Below are positions 1 to 8,559 of a DNA stretch of 64,000 nt, piece after piece (the stretch's first letter is position 1; the number at the start of each line of letters is the position of its first letter). A program made the position numbers and the translations under genes. The DNA is from a bacterium (lineage in GTDB: Bacteria; Desulfobacterota; Binatia; HRBIN30; CADEER01): assembly GCA_019637795.1 (NCBI GenBank), contig JAHBUY010000002.1, forward strand, positions 682,001 through 746,000. The letters run 5' to 3'. The notes beneath the pieces were generated by a model. That model was not told the origin of the DNA. It did not search any database and saw only the letters and a program-made list of their open reading frames with translations.

Positions 1-1900
1 ATCCGGGCGCGACCGACGACGAGGCGACGGCACTGGCCAGCGACGAGCCGATCATCGACGAGAACCCGCCCGCGCTCATCTGATTCCACGGGCGGCCACC
101 GTACCAGGCCGGTCCCGCTCCCTCGTGCCCGGCCGCCGCGGCGGCCGCCAGCACGTCGGCGAAGCGCGCGCTCCAGGCGTGCTCGACGCCGAGGGCGATG
201 GCGAAGGGCAGCATGGCCTCGAAGCGCGCCGGCGTCTTCGGCGGCGCCTGCCGCAGCGCGTCGCCCTCGGCCGTCGTCAGGTACATCCGGAAGCCCTCGA
301 TCTGGTCCATGACCCGGCGCCCGGCACTGGTCGGCTGCTTGAGCAGGTAGGCGAACAGCCAGTTCACGGTCGCCAGCAGGAGCAAGAGCGGAATCGCCCA
401 GAACGAGGTCGTCTGCCCGAGGGCGAACAGCCCGAACAGCTCGCCGGCGAAGAACGGCAGCGAGAAGGCGGTGAACAGGAGCGCGAGCGCGACCGCCAGG
501 ACGCGCGATCCCGCGCCGACGCCGGGTCGCACCGCGTCGCGCCAGCCGCGGCGGACGTTCTCCAGCAGCGTGAGGCAGGCGTAGGTCCAGAACCCGAGCC
601 ACACCATGATGAACGCCATGACGATGCTGCCGGCGCGCGCGCCGTACCAGCCGAGCGCGAGGAGCGCGCCGACGGACAGCACCACACCGGGCCACAGCCA
701 GCGCTGGTTGGCGCGGAACATCGCGCCCTCGTATTCGGCGGCGAGGGCGCGGCGCAGCGCTTCGATCGCCGCCCGCACCCGGCCGTGGTTCTTCTGGTCC
801 AGCGCGAGCGCCTCGCGGCCGCCCAGCAGGGCGCTGTTGAGCAGGCGCTCGGATACCGACAGCGGCTGCTGGCGGCCGTCGCGCCGGCTCAGCGTGAAGG
901 CGCCGTCTTTCTCCTCGATGCCGAGCCAGCCTTTGACGCCGAGACTGACCAGCGCGGCGGTGAAACAGCGCTCGTCGTAGCGCATCGCTTCGACGTAGCG
1001 GACGCCGGGGGCGTCGAGCCCGAGCGGCGGCTCGAACAGCGGAATGATGGTGCCGCGCGTCGGATCGCGGCCGACCGCGATCCACGCCGCCAGGTAGTAG
1101 AGCAGCACCACCGCCAGGCCGGCGGCGCCGGCGACGAGGTGCCGGTTGCTGCGCATCCAGGCGGCGCGCCGCTCGTCGGCCGTCGGCTCGTGGACGTAGC
1201 CCTTGGGGAAGCCGGCGACGATCGTCAGCCCCTCGTAGGCGTCGAGCGGCCGCGTCGTCGCGAACGTCAGCGCGCCGTCGCGCGGATCGCGCGCCGTGGT
1301 CAGCGCCCGTTCGGTCGAGCCGCTGACGCCGGTGTAGCCCTCGCCGGTGACGCGATCGCGCGGCACCTCGGGCGGCAGGGTGACCCGCGCCGTCGCGCGC
1401 TCGATCGGGAACGCCCAGCCGTTGCCGGTGACGTTCCAGTACAGCTCGTCGTGATCGGCGAAGAAGCCGAGCTGCTCCGCGGTGCGGTAGGTGATGCGAT
1501 AGACGTGCGGGCCGGGCGGGATCTCGACGTCCTCCCGCCCGATGTAGATCCGCACCCCGTTGTCGCGCGCCTCGGTGTGATACGGCTCGTCCCGGCCGTC
1601 GCGCTCGATCCGCAGGACGCTGAAGGGCACCTCGACGCGGGTCCCGAGCGGTCCGTCGTAGGTGGTGGGGAAGTCGCGGTAGATGCCGCGTTTGATGTGA
1701 TCGCCGGCGGCGACCACGGCGATGGTCTCGGTCACCGTGAGCGCGCCGGCGCGATCGACCGCGATGTCGCTGCGATAGTCGGTGATGCGCTCCCCGCCCT
1801 CCTGCGCGCCCGCCGGCCCGCCGCCGAGCAGGACCAGCAGCAGCGCCAGGAGCCATCGCCAGGCCGCCGGCGGCCGCCGGACGCGGCGGCGCAGGCTCAC
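1..1900 (-). CDS. DUF2207-type membrane protein (3' end off window)
   Basis: Membrane protein of the DUF2207 family, partner of LemA. The GTG start at 1900 overlaps the LemA stop (GTGA), so the two are translationally coupled. A hydrophobic signal segment (about residues 13-33, ending AGAQ) is followed by an extracytoplasmic beta-rich domain (about 35-290), then several membrane segments and a Gly/Ser-rich tail beginning near the left edge, where the gene runs off. DUF2207 proteins with LemA are common in bacteria but have no settled biochemical role; a cell-envelope function is inferred. A long open frame on the opposite strand here is antisense shadow. The function call is family-level only. 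Confidence 0.8.
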   Translation of the reverse strand, partial: MSLRRRVRRPPAAWRWLLALLLVLLGGGPAGAQEGGERITDYRSDIAVDRAGALTVTETIAVVAAGDHIKRGIYRDFPTTYDGPLGTRVEVPFSVLRIERDGRDEPYHTEARDNGVRIYIGREDVEIPPGPHVYRITYRTAEQLGFFADHDELYWNVTGNGWAFPIERATARVTLPPEVPRDRVTGEGYTGVSGSTERALTTARDPRDGALTFATTRPLDAYEGLTIVAGFPKGYVHEPTADERRAAWMRSNRHLVAGAAGLAVVLLYYLAAWIAVGRDPTRGTIIPLFEPPLGLDAPGVRYVEAMRYDERCFTAALVSLGVKGWLGIEEKDGAFTLSRRDGRQQPLSVSERLLNSALLGGREALALDQKNHGRVRAAIEALRRALAAEYEGAMFRANQRWLWPGVVLSVGALLALGWYGARAGSIVMAFIMVWLGFWTYACLTLLENVRRGWRDAVRPGVGAGSRVLAVALALLFTAFSLPFFAGELFGLFALGQTTSFWAIPLLLLLATVNWLFAYLLKQPTSAGRRVMDQIEGFRMYLTTAEGDALRQAPPKTPARFEAMLPFAIALGVEHAWSARFADVLAAAAAAGHEGAGPAWYGGRPWNQMSAGGFSSMIGSSLASAVASSSVAPG

Positions 1901-2436
1901 GGGCGCACCTCGGGCACCGCCCGCTCGACGGCGCTCTCGACCTGGAAGAATTCCTCCAGCGGGAAGCCGCAGGCGCGTGCCATCAGGTTCGAGGGAAACG
2001 ACTCGACGGCGGTGTTGTAGTCGCGCACCGTGCCGTTGTAGTAGCGCCGCGCCATCTGCAACTGGTTCTCCACCTCGCTCAGGCGCTGCTGCAACGCCAG
2101 GAAGCTCTCGCCGGCGCGCAACTGTGGATAGGCCTCGGCGACCGCCAGCAGGCCGCGCATCTGCGAGGTCAGCGCGTTCTCGCCGTCCTGCAGGGCGCGC
2201 GACGCGCGGGTGCCGCGCAGACGGGTCACGTCCTCCAGCACCCCGCGCTCGAACTGCGCGTGCCCGCGCACCATCTCGACGAGCGCCGGGACCAGGTCGT
2301 GGCGCCGCGTGAGCTGCACGTCGATGCCGCTCCACGCCTCGCGTACCAGGTTGCGCCGCCGCACCAGCCGGTTGAAGGCGAGCGCGACCGCGAGGAGGAG
2401 GAGCAGCGGCGCGCCGAGCGCCACGATGGCGATCAT
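1897..2436 (-). CDS. lemA: LemA family protein
   Basis: 179-residue LemA-family protein: an N-terminal membrane helix (about residues 4-24), the basic RLVRRRN segment, then the conserved WSGIDVQLTRRHDLVPALVE stretch and a long helical, coiled-coil-like body. The length is typical of LemA. It is first in a two-gene operon, its stop overlapping the GTG of the downstream DUF2207 protein. LemA proteins are inner-membrane anchored with most of the chain outside the cytoplasm; a role in envelope maintenance is suggested for the family but not shown by this sequence. Confidence 0.9.
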   Translation of the reverse strand: MIAIVALGAPLLLLLAVALAFNRLVRRRNLVREAWSGIDVQLTRRHDLVPALVEMVRGHAQFERGVLEDVTRLRGTRASRALQDGENALTSQMRGLLAVAEAYPQLRAGESFLALQQRLSEVENQLQMARRYYNGTVRDYNTAVESFPSNLMARACGFPLEEFFQVESAVERAVPEVRP

Positions 2437-2596
2437 GGTGGGAGGGCACGCTAACGGACCCGCGCCGCGAACGGAATCGGGCGATGCGCGCGCGCGGGCC
2501 GGAGGTCGGCGGGCCGCGTGTCAATCAACCGTCACGCGCCGATCACGCGGCCCTAACCTGCGCCCGCTAGGTTGCGCGCCTTGCCTGGGGGAGACG

Positions 2597-3049
2597 ATGA
2601 CCGGTGACAGTTTCGACGCCCGCACCCATCGCGCCGTCGACGGCGAGATGGCGGCGCTGCTCGGCATCGGCGGCGGCGAGCAGCGCGGTCTGCCGCTGTT
2701 CGGCGTGCGCGGGCTGATGCTGGCGATGCTCGAGGACGCGGTGCGCAGCTATCTCGGCGCGGAGCGGCGCGGGCGCGAGGAGGCCCAGGCCTGGATCGAC
2801 AGCCGGCAGCCGCGTTGGGTGTTCTCGTTCGCGACCATCTGCGAGACGCTGGGCCTCGAGCCGTCGGCGGTACGCCTGGCGCTGCGCCACATGCGCGAGC
2901 GCCCGGAGGGCCGTCGCCGTCTCCTGGTCGCCAAGAGCCGTCCGAACGCCCGTCAGGCCAACCTGCGGATCACGCTGCCGCGCGTCCGCCGGCGCCGCGG
3001 CAGCCCCGCTCCCCCGCCGCTCGCCTACTCGGCCGACGGCTCGGAGTAG
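2597..3049 (+). CDS. Small protein with helix-turn-helix-like segment
   Basis: 150-residue protein that I do not recognise as a named family. The ATG at 2597 follows a GGGGGAG ribosome-binding site. The centre (about residues 75-100, FSFATICETLGLEPSAVRLA) reads like a helix-turn-helix, where a short helix, turn and LEPSAVRLALR recognition helix would fit, and the C-terminal third is very basic (RRRRG). A small DNA- or RNA-binding protein is plausible. Its last 25 bp overlap the 3' end of the convergent NYN gene. The call is hypothetical; only the coding status is reasonably sure. Confidence 0.65.
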   Translation: MTGDSFDARTHRAVDGEMAALLGIGGGEQRGLPLFGVRGLMLAMLEDAVRSYLGAERRGREEAQAWIDSRQPRWVFSFATICETLGLEPSAVRLALRHMRERPEGRRRLLVAKSRPNARQANLRITLPRVRRRRGSPAPPPLAYSADGSE

Positions 3050-4281
3050 GCCGCGGCGGCGAAGGACGCCGTCTCGGCGGTCACCGCCTCGTCGGCATCG
3101 CCGCCGCCGGGCGCCTTGCGTGATCGGCGGCGGCGCTTCGGCGGCGCCTCGGCCGCTTCCGCTGGCGCCGCGGCCACCTCGGCGGCCGGCGCCGGAACCT
3201 CGGGCGGGGTCGCCGTGGCTGCCAGTCGCGCCCGCCCGTGCGAATCGAGCTCGATGTCCTTGAGCATGCGCAGGCGGGTGACCAGGCGTGGCGATCCCGG
3301 CGGCCGCGCGAAGCCCTCGGCCTTCAGCGCTTTCTCGAGGACGTCGAGATTGATCCAGCGGTGCGGATCGCTGCCGCTCAGCCGGCCGATCACCGAGAGG
3401 ATCTGATCGCGCGTCGCGCCGTGCGCCTCGGCATCGTGCAGCGGCGCGTGCGAAGGATGCGCCGGGTGGGCGGGAGGAGCCGAATGGGCCGTCGCCCGGT
3501 GCGCGGGCTTCGGCGGCGCTGCCCGCGGCGCGGGATGGGTCGGCGGCGGCGCGCTCTCCCGCGCCTGCTCGTGGCCCACCGGCGTCGCGCCGGCGCCGCG
3601 GCCGCGGCGCCGCCGGCCGCCGCGCGAGCGCCGGCGCCGCTTCGGCTCCTCCTCGTCCTCGACGGGGGCGGGGACCGCGGCGGCGGCGCCGCGTTTGTGG
3701 AGCAGCCGGCGGAAGGTGACGCCGCGGGCCGAGGCGGCGTCGCCGACGGCGTCGAAGGCGCGGTCGTTGGAGACGATCTCGAGCACGTCGCCGGGCTGCG
3801 CGCTCCCGAGCCAGCAGCCGGCGGCGACGGCGATCCACAGGTCGCTCCAGTCCTTGACGCCGGTCGCCGGCGCGCTGTGCACCAGTTGCGCGCCGGTGGC
3901 GGCGAGTCGGCGGGCGAGCCGCTGGCCGATGGCGCGCCAGTTGCCGACGGCGGCGACCTCGGTGGGTTGCGCGGCGTGATCGAGGTGCAGCGCCTCCAAG
4001 ACCTCGAACAGATCCTCTTCGCTGCTGGTATTCTCGACGTCGACGAAGACGCAGCGGCGCGGGATGTGATTCGCCGCCGCGCGCATCGCCGGTCGTCTGG
4101 TGACCACGGCGACGTTCGGGCTCAACTTCCCGGTCGTCTTGCCGGCAGGCCGGCGCGTTGCCTTCGCGACGGCCCGCGTCTTCGCCGGCGCCTTCTTGGC
4201 GGCAGCCTTGCGAGCGGTTGATGGGGTGCGCGCGGCGGGGCCCGCCTTGGCGCGACGGGTGGGGGTCTTCTTGGTGGCCAC
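3025..4281 (-). CDS. NYN/PIN-like nuclease-domain protein with basic tails
   Basis: 418 residues in three parts. The N-terminus (1-72) is Lys/Ala/Pro/Arg-rich and histone H1-like. The middle (about 75-205) is a NYN domain of the PIN-like nuclease superfamily, with FVDVEN (D81, N84), a WSDLWIAVAAG helix and the VSNDRAFD motif supplying acidic residues. The long C-terminal part is low-complexity, with Arg-rich, Pro/His-rich and Glu/Ala-rich tracts around a small helical patch (RDQILSVIGRLSG). NYN domains are predicted metal-dependent RNases; basic tails suggest nucleic-acid binding. The substrate is unknown. The gene converges on the small protein at 2597-3049 and overlaps it by 25 bp. Confidence 0.8.
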   Translation of the reverse strand: MATKKTPTRRAKAGPAARTPSTARKAAAKKAPAKTRAVAKATRRPAGKTTGKLSPNVAVVTRRPAMRAAANHIPRRCVFVDVENTSSEEDLFEVLEALHLDHAAQPTEVAAVGNWRAIGQRLARRLAATGAQLVHSAPATGVKDWSDLWIAVAAGCWLGSAQPGDVLEIVSNDRAFDAVGDAASARGVTFRRLLHKRGAAAAVPAPVEDEEEPKRRRRSRGGRRRRGRGAGATPVGHEQARESAPPPTHPAPRAAPPKPAHRATAHSAPPAHPAHPSHAPLHDAEAHGATRDQILSVIGRLSGSDPHRWINLDVLEKALKAEGFARPPGSPRLVTRLRMLKDIELDSHGRARLAATATPPEVPAPAAEVAAAPAEAAEAPPKRRRRSRKAPGGGDADEAVTAETASFAAAAYSEPSAE

Positions 4282-4403
4282 GTGCGCTTACTGCCAGGGT
4301 CGCCGGCCAGCCGTCAAAGGCTCGCTCATCTCATTCTGGCCGGGGCGCGCCGGCGGCGAGGATCGGGTGCCCGCCCGCGATGTCGCCGCCCTGCCACTCC
4401 AGC

Positions 4404-5054
4404 TCAGCGCCGCGGCGACCGGCGCGCCGCGCCGGCCGGCAACAGGAGGCGGAGGATGGCGTCCGCGTGCGCCTCGGCGAAGGCCGGGTCGGTGGCGTCG
4501 ATGCCGGCGATGCGACGGCATTCCGGGCCCTGGCTGAAGATCAATCCGGCGGCGCCGAGGACGATGTAGTAGAGGTGGACCGGCGCCAGCGGCGGCAGGA
4601 CGCCGCGCGCCTGGGCGCGCTCGATGCGTCCGCGGATCGCTTCCCAGAGCGGCCGCACGTAGGTGTCGGCCAACCAGCGCATGCGCGGGCCGTCGCGTTT
4701 GCCTTCGTCGTTCATCAACTGCATGAACGCCGGCCGGCGGGCGACGAAGCGGACGAAGTGGCGGACGATGCGCTCGAGCTCGGCGACATCGTCGTCGCCC
4801 CCGTCCGTGGCGAGCACCGCGCCCAACTCGGCGGCCAGCTCGGCGAACGCGCTGTCGACCGCGGCCTGCCAGAGCTGCTCCTTGTCGGTGAAGTAGTAGG
4901 TGAGCAGCCCGAGGTTGGCCTCGGCGCGCTCGGCGATCTCGCGCACCCGCGCGCCGTCGAAGCCGCGCTCGGCGAAGACGTCGAGCGCCGCCGCCAGGAT
5001 GCGCTCGCGAGTGGTCGCCTCCGCCTCGATGGGCGGGCGCGTCGGTCCCGGCAT
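4404..5054 (-). CDS. TetR/AcrR family transcriptional regulator
   Basis: 216-residue TetR repressor. The N-terminal DNA-binding domain contains RERILAAALDVFAERGFDGA and the helix-turn-helix VREIAERAEANLGLLTYYF (about residues 37-56). The C-terminal ligand domain is helical. It is divergent from the dioxygenase/monooxygenase/SDR operon, with only 79 bp between starts, and that gap holds a perfect 7-bp inverted repeat overlapping a promoter. The likely role is ligand-relieved repression of the aromatic catabolic operon and itself. The inducer is unknown. Confidence 0.9.
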   Translation of the reverse strand: MPGPTRPPIEAEATTRERILAAALDVFAERGFDGARVREIAERAEANLGLLTYYFTDKEQLWQAAVDSAFAELAAELGAVLATDGGDDDVAELERIVRHFVRFVARRPAFMQLMNDEGKRDGPRMRWLADTYVRPLWEAIRGRIERAQARGVLPPLAPVHLYYIVLGAAGLIFSQGPECRRIAGIDATDPAFAEAHADAILRLLLPAGAARRSPRR

Positions 5055-5063
5055 GACCAGGCT

Positions 5064-5081
5064 TTTAGTCTATTGACTAAA
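5064..5081. promoter_or_regulatory. Palindromic TetR operator candidate
   Basis: Perfect inverted repeat TTTAGTC-TATT-GACTAAA between the divergent TetR gene and the catabolic operon. It overlaps the -35 hexamer of the operon promoter and lies 10 bp from the regulator's start codon. A GACTAAT half-site lies at 5106-5112. Size and placement match TetR operators; binding by the neighbouring regulator is inferred. Confidence 0.7.
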
Positions 5082-5102
5082 CCGCGCAAGTGGGGTTATA
5101 CA
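5073..5102 (+). promoter_or_regulatory. Sigma70-type promoter of the aromatic catabolic operon
   Basis: TTGACT (5073-5078), an 18-bp spacer and TATACA (5097-5102), about 30 bp before the dioxygenase ATG. It is embedded in the operator region, so repressor binding would block the -35. Confidence 0.6.
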
Positions 5103-5133
5103 GACGACTAATCGCGCCTCGGGAGCCCCCGTC

Positions 5134-6063
5134 ATGATCAAGGTGATCGATCTCGCCCATGTCCGCCTGCGCGCTCCGGATCTCGACCGCGCCGAAGCCT
5201 TCCTGACGGACTTCGGCCTGGTGCGGTCGGCGCGCACGGCGACGGCGCTGTACATGCGCGGCACCGACCCGCGCCATCACGTGCACATCACCGAGCTCGG
5301 CGATCCGGCCTTCGTCGGCGTCGGGTTGCAGGCGGCGAGCGCGGCGGATCTCGACGTCATCGCGCGCGCGCCGGGCGCCGGCGCGGTCGAGGACATCGAC
5401 GAACCGGGCGGCGGCCGCCGGGTCCGCCTCACCGATCCCAACGGCATCGCCATCGAGGTGGTGCACGGCATCGCCGCCGTGCCGCCGCTGCCGCTGCCGG
5501 CGCCGCGCCAGCTCAACAGCGGCGCCGAGCGGCGCCGTCTCGGCGCGCCGCAGCGCGTCGAGCGCGGCCCGGCGCGCGTCAAGCGGCTCGGCCACTTCGT
5601 GCTGTTGGTCAGGGACTTCCGCGAGAGCGAGCGCTTCTACCACTCGCACTTCGGCTTCAGGAACTCGGACGAGATCTACCTCGGCGACCGCGACCAGGTG
5701 CTCGCCGCGTTCATGCGCCTGGACCGCGGCGACGAGTACACGGACCACCACAGCTTCCTCGCGGTCGGCGCCGGCACGGTGGAGCTGAACCACGTCTCCT
5801 TCGAGGTGCAGGACCTCGACGACCTGATGACCGGCCACGAGCACCTCGCGGGGCGAGGCTACGAGCACCGTTGGGGCGTCGGCCGGCACGTGCTCGGGAG
5901 CCAGATCTACGACTACTGGCGCGATCCGTGGGGTCGCGTTCACGAGCTCTGGACCGACGGCGACCTGTTCAACGGCCGCACGCCGACCGGCGCCGTGGCG
6001 GCGGAGCTCGACGGCCCGGCGTCGCACTGGGGGCCGCCGGCGCCGGGGCCGTTCGGAGCCTGA
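5134..6063 (+). CDS. Extradiol ring-cleavage dioxygenase (VOC family)
   Basis: 309 residues with two vicinal-oxygen-chelate modules, the architecture of catechol 2,3-dioxygenase/BphC-type enzymes that cleave aromatic diols beside the hydroxyls using Fe(II). The C-terminal module carries a candidate metal triad: H154 (GHFVLL), H220 (NHVSFEV) and E271 (VHELWTDGD). The N-terminal module (1-120) lacks an obvious triad, as is usual. First gene of a three-gene operon, 2 bp before the FAD monooxygenase. The likely substrate is a catechol-like product of the downstream hydroxylase; its identity cannot be read from sequence. Confidence 0.85.
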   Translation: MIKVIDLAHVRLRAPDLDRAEAFLTDFGLVRSARTATALYMRGTDPRHHVHITELGDPAFVGVGLQAASAADLDVIARAPGAGAVEDIDEPGGGRRVRLTDPNGIAIEVVHGIAAVPPLPLPAPRQLNSGAERRRLGAPQRVERGPARVKRLGHFVLLVRDFRESERFYHSHFGFRNSDEIYLGDRDQVLAAFMRLDRGDEYTDHHSFLAVGAGTVELNHVSFEVQDLDDLMTGHEHLAGRGYEHRWGVGRHVLGSQIYDYWRDPWGRVHELWTDGDLFNGRTPTGAVAAELDGPASHWGPPAPGPFGA

Positions 6064-6065
6064 GC

Positions 6066-7721
6066 ATGCGCCGCATCGAGGTGCCGGTCCTCATCGTCGG
6101 CGGCGGGCCGGTCGGGCTCGCCGCCGGCATCCTGCTCGCCCGACTGGGCATCGACAGCCGCATCGTCGAGCGCCGCCCCGGCCCGCAGCCGGCGCCGGCG
6201 GCGCACGCCGTCAACGCCCGCACCTTCGAGATCTGCCGCCAAGCCGGCGTCGACATGGCCGCCCTCGCCACCGCCAGCCGGCCGCCGTCGGATGCTGGCT
6301 GGGCGCGCTGGACCACCACCCTCGCCGGCGAGGAGCTCGGCGCCCTGCCCTACGAGCGGCAGGGCGACGACGTCCTGGCGGTGACGCCGACGCCGCTGCG
6401 CAACCTCTCGCAGCATCGCTTCGAGCCGATCCTCGTCGACACCCTGCGCAGCCTGCCCGCGGCGGCGCTGCGTTGGCAGCACGAGTGGCGGTCGGCGGAG
6501 CAGGACGGCGACGGCATCACCTCGCTGATCGCCGCCGACGGCGGCGCGTACGAAGTGCGCAGCCGCTGGCTGCTGGCGGCGGACGGCGCCGGCAGCCGGG
6601 TGCGCAAGTGGCTCGGCATCGAGCCCATCGGACCGGCGCGCCTGCAGAGCTTCATCATGATCCACTTCGAGGCCAACCTGCGGCCGCTGGTCGGCGGGCG
6701 CCCCGGAGTCCTGTACTGGCTGACCGACGTCGAGGGCGGCGTCGCCTTCGTGGCGCACGACATCGACTCGACCTGGGTCTACATGCACGCCTGGGATCCC
6801 GACCGCGAGCGCATCCAGGACTATGACGAGGCGCGCTGCGCGGCGCTGGTGCGGCGGGCGATGGGAACCGACGCGCATCCGTTCGCCATCCGCACCATCA
6901 GCCCGTGGACGATGACGGCGCAGGTCGCCGAGCGCTACCGCGACGGGCGCGCCTTTCTGATCGGCGACGCGGCGCATCGCTTCCCGCCCACCGGCGGCAT
7001 GGGCCTGAACACCGGCGTGCAGGACGCCCACAACCTGGCGTGGAAACTGGGCGCCGTCGAGCGCCGCTGGGCCGATCCGTCGCTGCTCGACACCTACGAG
7101 CAGGAACGCCGGCCGGTGGCGCAACGCAATGCCGACGTCAGCATCGCCAACGCATTGCGCCTGTTCGAGGTCTATGAAGCGCTCGGCGGCATGGGCGACG
7201 CGGCGGCGGCACGGCGGGCGGAGGTGCTGGCGGATCCCGTTGCCCGTGCGGGCGTCGCGGCGGCGATCGCCAACCAGGCGGAGCACTTCGACATGCTCGG
7301 CCTGCAACTCGGCTTCACCTACGCGACGGGCGCCCTGATCGGCGACGGCAGCGCCGCGCCGGCGCTCGAGAATCCGGTGCGCGAGCTCGTGCCCAACGCC
7401 CGCCCCGGGGCGCGTCTGCCGCACGCGTGGGTCGGCAGCCGCTCGACCCTCGATCTGATCCCCTACGATCGCTTCACCCTGATCACCGGCAGCGCCGGCG
7501 ACGCCTGGGCGGCCGCGGCGGCGACGATCGAGGGAATACCGCTCGGCCACGTCGCGCTCGGCCGCGATGCCAACCGGGGTTGGGCAGAGCAGCTCGGCAT
7601 CGGAACCGACGGGGCGCTGTTGGTGCGACCGGATCAGCATGTCGCCTGGCGCTCGCCCGGCGCCGCGCCCGATCCGGCGGCGATCCTGGGTGACGTGCTG
7701 GCCCGTATCACCGGCCACTGA
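6066..7721 (+). CDS. FAD-dependent aromatic monooxygenase
   Basis: 551 residues, flavoprotein monooxygenase of the MhpA/PheA/aromatic polyketide hydroxylase type, adding one oxygen atom to an aromatic ring with NAD(P)H and O2. It shows the Rossmann motif IVGGGPVGLAAG (about 10-21), the DG motif region LLAADGAGSRVRKWLG (about 170-185) and the second FAD motif GDAAHRFPPTGGMGLNTG (about 299-316). The C-terminal thioredoxin-like domain typical of the family is present (about 440-551). It lies 2 bp after the dioxygenase and 10 bp before the SDR, so hydroxylation and ring cleavage are co-expressed. Start ATG at 6066. Confidence 0.9.
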   Translation: MRRIEVPVLIVGGGPVGLAAGILLARLGIDSRIVERRPGPQPAPAAHAVNARTFEICRQAGVDMAALATASRPPSDAGWARWTTTLAGEELGALPYERQGDDVLAVTPTPLRNLSQHRFEPILVDTLRSLPAAALRWQHEWRSAEQDGDGITSLIAADGGAYEVRSRWLLAADGAGSRVRKWLGIEPIGPARLQSFIMIHFEANLRPLVGGRPGVLYWLTDVEGGVAFVAHDIDSTWVYMHAWDPDRERIQDYDEARCAALVRRAMGTDAHPFAIRTISPWTMTAQVAERYRDGRAFLIGDAAHRFPPTGGMGLNTGVQDAHNLAWKLGAVERRWADPSLLDTYEQERRPVAQRNADVSIANALRLFEVYEALGGMGDAAAARRAEVLADPVARAGVAAAIANQAEHFDMLGLQLGFTYATGALIGDGSAAPALENPVRELVPNARPGARLPHAWVGSRSTLDLIPYDRFTLITGSAGDAWAAAAATIEGIPLGHVALGRDANRGWAEQLGIGTDGALLVRPDQHVAWRSPGAAPDPAAILGDVLARITGH

Positions 7722-7731
7722 AGGAGGGGAG

Positions 7732-8511
7732 ATGGATCTCGGACTGAGCGGCCGCACGGCGATCGTCTGCGCATCGAGCCGCGGCCTGGGCAGGGCCTGC
7801 GCCCGCGCCCTCGCCGGCGAGGGCGTGGACGTGGTGATCAACGGCCGCGACCCCGATCGACTGGCCGCGACGGCGGAGGAGATTCGTGCCGCCAGCGGGG
7901 TGTCCGTGACGGCGGTCGCGGCCGACGTCGCCACCGAGGAGGGGCGCGCGGCGCTCCTCGCCGCCTGTCCCGCGCCCGACATCCTGGTGAACAACAACGG
8001 CGGTCCCGCGCCGGGGCGGTTCGAGGACTGGGATCATGCCACGTGGCTGGCGGCGCTGGAGTCGAACCTGCTCGCGCCGGTCATGATGATCCGCGGCGTC
8101 ATCGCCGGCATGCGGGCGCGTCGCTTCGGGCGCATCGTCAACATCACCTCGGCGATGGTGAAGGCGCCGCACCCGTTGATGGGCCTGTCGACGGCGGCGC
8201 GCAGCGCCCTGACCGCGGTGTGCAAGGGGCTGTCGCGCGAAGTCGCCGCCGACAACGTGACCATCAACAACCTGCTGCCGGAGCGCATCGACACCGATCG
8301 CCAACGCTTCATGGCCGAGCTGCGCTCGGCCATGGGCGGGATCACGATCGAGGAGGCCTACGCCGAGATGGCCGCCAGCATCGCCGCCGGCCGCCTCGGC
8401 ACGCCGGAGGAATTCGGCGCCGCCTGCGCCTTTCTGTGCAGCGCCCAGGCCGGCTACGTGTCGGGTCAGAACCTGCAACTCGACGGCGGCACCTACCCGG
8501 GATTGCTGTAG
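7732..8511 (+). CDS. Atypical short-chain dehydrogenase/reductase
   Basis: 259-residue SDR fold with a cofactor motif CASSRGLGRA (13-22), the NNNGGP variant of NNAG, and a C-terminal VSGQNLQLDGG. The ATG follows AAGGAGGGGAG. The catalytic YxxxK is not present: the expected YSASK position reads STAAR, while the preceding Ser is kept (NITSAM). This matches a divergent SDR group often seen in catabolic clusters, whose chemistry may not be a simple dehydrogenation. Third gene of the TetR-controlled operon, probably acting on a ring-cleavage or side-chain intermediate. Confidence 0.85.
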   Translation: MDLGLSGRTAIVCASSRGLGRACARALAGEGVDVVINGRDPDRLAATAEEIRAASGVSVTAVAADVATEEGRAALLAACPAPDILVNNNGGPAPGRFEDWDHATWLAALESNLLAPVMMIRGVIAGMRARRFGRIVNITSAMVKAPHPLMGLSTAARSALTAVCKGLSREVAADNVTINNLLPERIDTDRQRFMAELRSAMGGITIEEAYAEMAASIAAGRLGTPEEFGAACAFLCSAQAGYVSGQNLQLDGGTYPGLL

Positions 8512-8559
8512 GGCGTCGCGTCTCGTCGCGGGCGGCGCGCCGTGCTGGCGGGTCGTCCG

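Noticed and set aside
125..2020. Long open frame on the plus strand opposite DUF2207/LemA
   Set aside because: Arg/Gly/His-rich low-complexity product typical of antisense reading in high-GC genes; the minus-strand frames have clear family motifs.
5940..7997. Long minus-strand frame opposite the FAD monooxygenase
   Set aside because: No motifs, biased composition; fully explained by the plus-strand flavoprotein.
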